Source: Stenogyne calaminthoides (Eukaryota > Streptophyta > Magnoliopsida > Lamiales > Lamiaceae). From it: a DNA stretch of 64,000 nucleotides. The stretch lies in NCBI GenBank assembly GCA_037126765.1, contig JBBCBC010000016.1:558001-622000 (forward strand), written 5' to 3'. The position numbers were made by a program, and so were the translations under genes. Under the pieces are notes generated by a model. The model saw only the letters and a list, made by a program, of their open reading frames with translations. It was not told the origin of the DNA and did not search any database. Shown here piece after piece: positions 56,754 to 64,000 of this stretch. Every line of letters starts with the position of its first letter. Within the stretch, counting starts at the first letter, position 1.

Positions 56754-56973
56754 AGGTCTTGTATCCACCCGGCCCCGGGTGCACCGCATTTTAAAAGCGT
56801 ACAACTTGTTATGCTAAAAAGTGCTACTTGTTTACACAGAAAAGTGCAACTATTAATATAAGAACATAGTTGCATGCATCTATTTGGAATAGTTGCACAT
56901 TTTTGTTCTGTATAGTTTCACGTTTCTAAAATACACTATGAGTGCACGGTGCACCCGGGTGCACATGAGACCT
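56754..56973. mobile_element. MITE with CACCCGGGTGCAC-type ends
   Basis: Left AGGTCTTGTATCCACCCGG and right (opposite strand) AGGTCTCATGTGCACCCGG are imperfect inverted ends with inner GGGTGCACCG on each side; AACTTGTTATGCTAAAAAGTG and its partner lie further in. A fragment of the same family may lie near 46230-46350. The flanking duplication is not certain. Confidence 0.6.
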
Positions 56974-57059
56974 ACTCTTGAAATAAAGTCACCCTATGAA
57001 TTGAAAGTAATTCACTTTTAGTATTTAGGAGATTTACATAATTTTAATATGAGTTAGTA

Positions 57060-57310
57060 TGGTGTGAAACTTGTTCACCGCGAATCTGGTTCAACTTTTC
57101 ACTCCAGTTATCACGACCACACCATTTAGTAAAATAAGTCACACTCTTCAGTTATCACGATTACACTCTTTGCTGTAATATAAGTCACACCCTTTATTTT
57201 TATGAGTAATATTTTTTGTAGTAAAATATCACACTCTTCAGTTATATAGCTAATACCCTTTAGTATTATAAGTCACACTTCTAAATCAGTTTCACCGTGA
57301 AACTTGTTCA
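57060..57310. repeat. Repeat with terminal GTGAAACTTGTTCACC copies and internal ~50-bp repeats
   Basis: GTGAAACTTGTTCACC occurs in the same orientation near 57063 and near 57297. Between them CACACTCTTCAGTTATCACG, TTAGTAAAATAAGTCACA-like text recurs three to four times with a period of roughly 50 bases. The terminal motif is itself palindromic (GTGAA...TTCAC). No coding capacity. Confidence 0.6.
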
Positions 57311-59422
57311 CCTATATACTTTGCCTTTTAATATATATTTTGCATTATCATAATCTAATATGTATTTAAGTCAATAGTCACTCTCTTGTGCACTCCATGC
57401 ACCAATTCAAATTAGTGCAATTGAATTCAATTTTAATTTAAATGGACTATGCACTATAAACCCTAACCACTAAACAATGAACTCTAAATCGTATATGAAC
57501 CATTCACACCGAGTGAATTATGAATCACTTGGACTGAGTGAACCATGAATCACTCGAACCGAGTTTGGGTCCGAATTAAAAAAAAAAATTGAATTTTTTT
57601 TTTCTAAAATTAAATTGCATCAAAATTAATTTGGTGTAAATGGTGCGCATGAATTTGCCATAAGTCAATAGCTCACTATATAGAGCTCGTAACTATTTTC
57701 ATTTTATGTTTTTTTTTTTTTTGAACAAAATAGGAAATAAAGATAAGTCGGCAACCACTGCCCCCAATGAAAAGCGTTAACGTCTTTAGGAGAGGCGTGT
57801 ACATAGTAAACTCAAACTCAAACGCTTTCAACCACTGCCCAGTGCTCAACTGTCTTGGACTTAACGAAGCATCCATCGTCTTCAATCCACCCCAAAATCT
57901 CATTTAATTAGGTCATCTGAAAAAAGGTACAGTTACGAAATTATCCGATTGCTATAGAATTTAAAGCAAATAAATATTTTCTTGATTCGTAAGCATGATT
58001 CGTGTATTTGGATATTGTCAGGTTCGAATTACAGCTTCCTTATTCATTTTTTTTTTTTTTAACTGAACCATCCTTTTGTGTTGTCATTTTTCAGTTTCTA
58101 AACGTGATTTTGTGTTGTTTAAACGTGCTCGCATTACATTTTGGTGTAATTTTTCTTATATTGTTTGATTGATTTCTTTTTTTAGCCTGCGAGTTCGGAG
58201 ATGAGATATTTATTTTACGCTGAGAAATTAGCTTGGCTGGTGGAAATTTAGGATGTATATGGATCTGTTGCTTTCTTTGTGCGTGTTTGTGGATATCTTT
58301 CTTATCATAATATTTGGGCTAACATTGCAACGAAATATAAACACATTTTTATTGTGATAAGGCAATGGCATCATTTTGTTTGCCAAAATATTTTTAGCAA
58401 AGTCATAAGTGTACAATGTAGTGATTCTAGTGAATAGAAGTGATGAGCTCGTTTCCACAGAGATCAGTGCATTTTACACACTAACTAATAATATTAAATT
58501 TATGTAGACGATAAAAATTTGAGGAAGGGTTTGTATCATATGAATCAAATAATAAATTTAAACAAGTGAAATTTGAACAAATATTAGAGACTTTAATCTA
58601 AAAGTAGACGAAGGATCTCAAGGTAAAGGTAAATCCTATTCCTAGGTCATGGTTTCTCTGTCTTCATTTGAAGAAAACAATTTCAAATTAAATTATTCTA
58701 TAAAAGCAATCACTAAGTTCAGTTATTCCCTTCTCCCTAAGATCATAATGCATGCAAAATTGTATCCAATATGCGTGAAATCATGCATAAATGACGTACG
58801 CCGCATTTAAATTTGGACATGCTGGTCAAGACTTACATGTCGTATTATTAAATTCAAGCAAAATACTTATGTGAGCAAGAGATCACATACAAATATTCTA
58901 GTTAACTGGATGTGGTTGTTTGAAGACTCAGTTAGATGAATATTATTTCTTGTTTATCACAGCAATGGTTCGACGAAGGCATGTAGGGCCGCCAAGTTGG
59001 GAGCCATGAGATTGGTTCTCTCTAAGATCAAGTAACACATGGCTTTTCTCAAAAAAAAAAAGAAGCAATGCTACCTGTTCGACATGTCATCTTTTGAGAT
59101 CATTTTTCGAGGAGTTTCTTGACTCGGAAACGTAATTACCCATGAAACTTCTTTAATAATACTTTTAATGGCAGGTTCATGCAAGTAGCTCATAAGTCAT
59201 AAGTCAGCTAACTTCGAAAATAATCCCATGCACATTACCTTTTTTCAGGATTCAAGATAATAATTGTTTTATGTATATGAGGAAGCTTCTTACTTGAGTT
59301 CTACTTGAAATCATAAACTGCTCATTAGATCTGGCTGAGAGATTGATGCTACTTTGTAGTCAGATGCTAATGCTTTTGAGAATGTTGTGATGATTCAATT
59401 ACTTAACTCTTTATCATTACAG
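57311..59422. other. Intergenic and possible 5' leader region of BPA1-like gene
   Basis: 57712-57903 begins with a T-run and has an open minus-strand frame to an A-run, like the 3' end of a retroposed sequence on the minus strand; the protein text is not recognised. An acceptor-type TTATCATTACAG ends at 59422, implying that an intron in the 5' leader of the BPA1-like gene covers part of 58000-59420. The upstream leader exon was not identified. Confidence 0.4.
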
Positions 59423-59442
59423 GAATACTTATTTCACAAGAA

Positions 59443-61812
59443 ATGAGCCCAACTGGTTATTGTGCAGAAGTTACCAGTTTGTCTCCTAATGTGACCGAAA
59501 AAGATGTCTATGATTTTTTCGCCTTCTGTGGTGCAATTGAACATGTTGAAATTGTCAGGTAATACGTTGGATGAATTTTCTTTTGTGATTTCTGATATTT
59601 GTCACATAATAATGTGTGCCAATAACCTCTTTTATCTGTTATATACATTTTTAGAATATTTACCTTCAATCAATCTTTTTAAAACATATATGCTTTTTAA
59701 ACTTCTGGAATTCCTCATTATCTTACATACAAAACCACCTTTATTGAGTCTTGATAGTTTGAAAAAGTTAGTTCAGAAAACCTACATCATTTTTCTTTGA
59801 AAATTTTTTGCAGGTCCCACAAGATTATACAATAAATTATCAGAAATATTTATATTCTTTTACATAAACTGGAATCTGTTCTAAGAGCCACAATAGTGAA
59901 GACTATAGGAAAGAAGTCAAAAGGAAACATTGTGATTCTATTGAGAGAAAGAGATCTAAAAGCATTGAATATCTTATGATTTAATTGTTAACAAATTTTC
60001 ATACTTTTCTGGAGTTTAAATTCTATCAATTTCTGTGTCTGGATATAAATTGATTGCAATATTTCATGCACAATGATTATTATAGAGACTGGACCCTTTT
60101 CTATGCATGGGATAAACTTTAGCCCTCTTATGAGAAGTTTCTCGAGTATTGCTAAAAGTTTTAGCAAGTGTTTATTATATATTCAAAATGTCCTTTTTTT
60201 CCCTCTTTTGGCCTTAGTTGCCTTTACCTTATTAAGCATTCTTTGTTGTGGTTGCCAAATAAACAGGGCTGGGCAATATGCATGTACAGCCTATGTGACA
60301 TTCAAAAACCCACATGCTTTGGAAACTGCTGTCCTGCTCAGTGTAAGTTGATTTGTAGATCTTCAATATTGCTAGAATGGTCAATGCATAAACCTGTTGA
60401 GCATCAGGGACTAGAAATCTGGTGCCTGTAAATGAACTAACTGTAGCTTTTTAACTTCCTCTACATTCGCAGAGCAAGAAACAAAAGCAACAAAGCAGAA
60501 ATCATAGGCAAACTGGAAGAAGCAAATTGATGCTATAAATATGTGTCTTGGTCAATATTTACTTGTATGCGTATTCAGAACATAAGAAAGCATAATGTCA
60601 CCAATACCACATCTTTCTTTCTTAGTGTAAAAATTACATCATTACACTGTCATTTCATTGTTATTATTCTTTCTCATCAGTGTCTAATTCTAGATTCTTA
60701 AATATATTGGCTTTTACTTGCCAAAATATCATGCATGGGATTTTTTGGATATGGGAGAACATAAACAACTTTTTGATGAAGTTCGAGAGAAAGTGCATGA
60801 ATCTCGCTCAGCATCATTCATTAATTCATTCTACTTCTCTCCCTTTCTCTGGCTGAAAGTTCCAAGGCATCCTCAATGGTTTGAATCTGAAGTTATTTCC
60901 CCTTTCATGTATCAATACCTTTTTCTTCGACTTTAGCAGTGTCGAAGTTTCTTATATTCTTCTTAATTTTTTGAAATGCCTTGATGTTCGCTGAAAGTGT
61001 TACTAAATGGTGTTTTTAGTTCACTCATCTTATTCATCAAATTAAATGACATGGGACATCGGGATGCAGTTCTATTCATTGTGATTAAAAACGGCAATCC
61101 TAAAAATTGTTATACATAATTATCTTTTCACGGTAATTTGTTTCCCTTTTAATCTTGTGTTGAATTGAATGCGTACATTAGGGAGCTACCATTGTGGATC
61201 AACCTGTTTGCATAACCCGATGGGGACATTATGAAGACGACCATGATCTCTGGAATCGTTCTTCCTGGAGGATTGAAGATGAAAACAACACTAGCGTAAT
61301 TTCCTTTTCTCTTTCCAACTAATAATTTCTACAATTATCAGAAAATCTTGTCTTCTCATGTTTAACTGTTCCAACACAAGCAGGACTCTCAAGGCCCCCG
61401 CTCAGTTCCTTCTGCAGGGGAAGCCGTCTCCTTAGCACAGGATGTAGTCAAAACAATGGTATCAAAAGGATACATACTGGGAAAAGACGCATTTTGGAAG
61501 GCAAAATCATTCGATGAATCTCATCAGGTATCAGCAACTGCAGTGGCCAAGGTTGCTGAGCTGAGTGAAAGAATGGGGCTGACTGATAAGATTTTTGCTG
61601 GGGTTGAAGCAGCAAGAATTGTGGATCAAAGGTACCATATTACCAATACTACCAAATCAGCTGTTTCTGCAACGGGAAGGACTGCAGCTTCTGCTGCAAC
61701 CGCGGTGATTAATAGTAGTTACTTCTCTAGAGGAGCTCTTTGGGTATCGGGTGCTCTGAACAAAGCTTCTCAAGCTGCTGCTGGTTTGGTTGGTCATAAT
61801 GTGAACAAATGA
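59443..61812 (+). CDS. BPA1-like protein (binding partner of ACD11), RRM domain
   Basis: Cytosolic RRM-containing protein of the BPA1 family, which binds the lipid-transfer protein ACD11 and affects cell death and defence (family knowledge). Exons 59443-59558, 60267-60342, 61182-61295 and 61384-61812 (GT-AG) sum to 735 bases, 244 residues plus stop, all in frame. A short leader exon piece starts at 59423. The single RRM spans residues about 6-85: AEVTSLSPNVTEKDVYDFF, EHVEIVR, YACTAYVTFKNPHALETAVLLSG, GATIVDQPVCI. The C-terminal part has PSAGEAVSLAQDVVKTM, GYILGKDAFWKAKSFDESH, VAELSERMGLTDKI, SAVSATGRTAASAAT and SSYFSRGALWVSGALN, the hallmark sequence of this family, an amphipathic Ala-rich region. 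One expected lineage variation is FWKAK in place of the usual small residues. No defects were seen; probably functional. Confidence 0.94.
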
Positions 61813-63440
61813 TCAATCTGGGAGACATAGGTTGTGTCTCTTTACAAGGTATGAACATGAGAAGTGAGGTTTAGTGATCGTACCGTATTATGTGTTTTCA
61901 AGTTTACGATGAATCTCAGTTGAAGTTTGTGTTTGTAAAAAATGGAATGTTGAAACTAATATAGTATCGTAAATCATGTACAAATGAGTCCGCATCTACT
62001 TTATCTTGCCACCAAATGTTTCTCCATCTTTAGGAAATTGAGTTACTGCACTCAAAAGTAGGCGATTTTCTATTTTTGTAGGGGCTATATAAACTCATGT
62101 TACATTTCTGGCAATTGTCCATTGTTGGTTGCTATGTTTTATTCGAATATCGTAGGTTGCTTCAATGGTGGTGGTGGTGCTGTCTTATTCTTATAACCCT
62201 TTCCAACCTCATATATTACTGTCTATATTACATTAGGGCTCTCTTTACTGTTTTTTTGAGCACCAGGTCTCTCTTTATTACTTGTGGATTTATTTATATA
62301 CATAATGCTTACTATGTACTTCTTTAAATATACACCCACATACTTGAAATGTGTTGTAACTTGTACGTGATATTTCTATAAAAAGTAGATTAAAATTTTT
62401 GTATGTGACTGATCTTATTTACTAATATTAGGTGATTGATGATTTTATGAGCTCCAATCCAATTATGTTTTTGTTTTAAAGTGGAATATCATACCATCGT
62501 CTCACAATCTAATGATCAAATTTTTAATTTTTTTAAAATATGCTACATGATATGAATCATATGATAGACTTTCTCAATCTCACGAAGATTAATTTCATAT
62601 GAAATTTCAACTTGCGCTAGTCCTCGTGGCGTTCACGTACCCGGCGGTGCCGTCACGCTCATTGAGCCATTTCTAAAAAGTCAAGTCACCTCACGAGTCA
62701 AATACAGTTATCAATTCAAAATTGGAATTTTCTAAAGATCCGATACGCCCAGGCGGGTTCCTCATTTAACCTAATACGATATTGATTGTATTTGTAGCAT
62801 GTTTTCAAGTCGGCTCTCAATTCGGATTTTGGACCCTCATAAGACCGGATAGGGTACCATAACCCCCTAATTTATCCTACAAATCTTGAAATTTTTTTTT
62901 TTTGGCAAATGATGAGTCGAACTCATAATCTGGAATTAATTAGGACCGAAAATCAAACAAAGCTATTCGATACTTGGTTTGAAATTTTTCGATAAAAGCT
63001 GATTTGAGTTCGATCCGACATAGATGTCAAACAAGCTTAAACATTAATTTATGTTCAGTATAAATTAGTGTAAAATTATCGAACTACTCGAACTTGGTTA
63101 AAGCTCGTTCAAGCTCGATTCGATTAATTATCAAATAAGCATACACGAATATCATATCATAGCTTAATAGCAATTCAAGCAAGCTTGGACAACAATGATT
63201 TAACATAGCTTATAGCCCTGGATTTAACTTTTTTTTTTTTGCATCCCTGGATTTAACATTGATTTAACATAACATTACAAACCCACCACGGGCCACAAAC
63301 CGCAATCACACGTCAAATTTTCAACAGTTTATCGTCATCACCCGCCCAGTTTCTTCTGTATTTTTTTTTTATATTTCCTTTTTCACCCCAAATTTTTCTT
63401 GAATTACGATTTACATCACATTTTCCAAAACCTCTAAATT
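61813..63440. other. BPA1-like 3' region and spacer before the sucrose transporter
   Basis: The first ~250 bases are the likely 3' untranslated region. 62610-62880 is notably less AT-rich (CGTACCCGGCGGTGCCG, CGCCCAGGCGGG) without coding features. 62990-63200 has the repeated GAACT/CTCG text (AGCTCGTTCAAGCTCGATTCG) common in plant repeat relics. 63280-63450 is CA- and T-rich and likely the promoter and leader of the sucrose transporter. Confidence 0.45.
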
Positions 63441-63502
63441 TTATCAGATCATTGTCGATTTCACCTCGCTTATGTAAATTACCAGAGCAAATTCGAGAGA
63501 AA

Positions 63503-63781
63503 ATGGATGCTACTTCGATCAGAGTGCCGTACAGAAACTTGAAGCAGGAGGTGGAATTAGTAGGCGCTGACGAATGGGAGCGACGGCACTCTCCTCAGAT
63601 CCAAAACACATCGTCGCCGCCGGAATTATCAGGTGGTGGAGATTCGCCTCCGAGCTCTGATCGGCATCATGCGCCTCAGGAGAACTGCAGCTTATTGACG
63701 CTGATCCTCAGTTGTACGGTGGCCGCCGGTGTACAGTTTGGGTGGGCCCTTCAGCTGTCCCTCCTGACTCCTTATATTCAG
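63503..63781 (+). CDS. SUT4/SUC4-type sucrose transporter, first exon (partial)
   Basis: Proton/sucrose symporter of the group that sits mainly in the vacuolar membrane in several plants (family knowledge). Exon 1 runs from the ATG at 63503 to 63781, 93 codons, ending at an intact GT donor (TTCAG|GTAAGG). MDATSIRVPYRNLKQEVE and a Ser/Pro/His-rich cytosolic head precede the start of membrane helix 1 (LLTLILSCTVAAGVQFGWALQLSLLTPYIQ), which matches the SUT motif. The rest of the protein (about 500 residues) lies beyond the window; 63782-64000 is intron. An ATG earlier in the leader is not in frame with it; the chosen start gives the family's N-terminus. Confidence 0.93.
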
Positions 63782-64000
63782 GTAAGGCGCTCTGATTTAG
63801 ATATATAATTTGAATTTAATTTTATTGTTAAAAAGCGCATTAATGAATGTTGTTAGATGTGGTGTATTTGTTGTAATTTTAGCTTGCTTGAGTGGGCGTG
63901 GTTTGATTTAGCGGATGTATCATTCTCACGAAATGTTAAACCCTGATGCATTTCATGAGATATTAGTAAAGAGAATGTTGAAAGATTAATGCACTATTGA

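Noticed and set aside
57676..57903. Possible gene on the minus strand
   Set aside because: Open frame of 75 codons ending in a T/A-run; no family recognised and more like a retroposed 3' end.

Overview
The window is nuclear DNA of a flowering plant, almost certainly a eudicot. It is AT-rich. Its genes have many short exons and GT-AG introns, and transposon debris fills most of the space between them. A plastid-derived segment and plant-only gene families (PRE-type bHLH, BPA1-like, SUT4-type sucrose transporter) support this. The N-terminus of the sucrose transporter and the overall style suggest an asterid, perhaps Lamiales, but that is an impression and not a demonstration.

Bases 1-32100 are a repeat-dominated block. 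From left to right they hold: a possible Helitron end (1-605); two paralogous blocks carrying remnants of one LTR family, the second with a 219-bp tandem array (1790-5500); a 32-34-bp palindromic minisatellite (6879-7060); a Stowaway MITE; a small CACTA element; and further MITE and minisatellite remnants. A nearly complete but broken two-gene PIF/Harbinger transposon follows (13072-17957), itself invaded by an 876-bp retroelement with inverted LTR-like ends (14997-15872). After SINE and MITE traces comes an L1-type LINE (22015-29598, 14-bp target-site duplication), whose endonuclease region is split by a 1958-bp solo LTR (23991-25948) that kept its own 5-bp duplication.

Bases 32100-42000 hold two housekeeping genes on the + strand: translation initiation factor eIF3a (coding 33034-37984) and a CYP23-type cyclophilin (39276-41931). 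Both keep full exon structure, but each carries a disabling change in this sequence: a one-base frameshift in eIF3a exon 13 and an in-frame TAA in CYP23 exon 3. Both promoters have clusters of GGCCCA/TGGGCY-type motifs.

Bases 42000-64000 hold three further + strand genes separated by repeats: a PRE/PACLOBUTRAZOL RESISTANCE-type HLH growth regulator (50457-51166), a BPA1-like RRM protein (59443-61812), and the first exon of a SUT4/SUC4-type sucrose transporter (63503-63781) that runs off the window. Between them lie Stowaway, Tourist and other MITEs, a tRNA-derived SINE, and a nuclear plastid insertion with adjoining ndhA and ndhH fragments (about 55460-56125).

No tightly linked pathway or novel multi-gene system is evident; the five host genes look like an ordinary plant gene series. 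The most informative content is the layered transposon history and the two damaged housekeeping genes.
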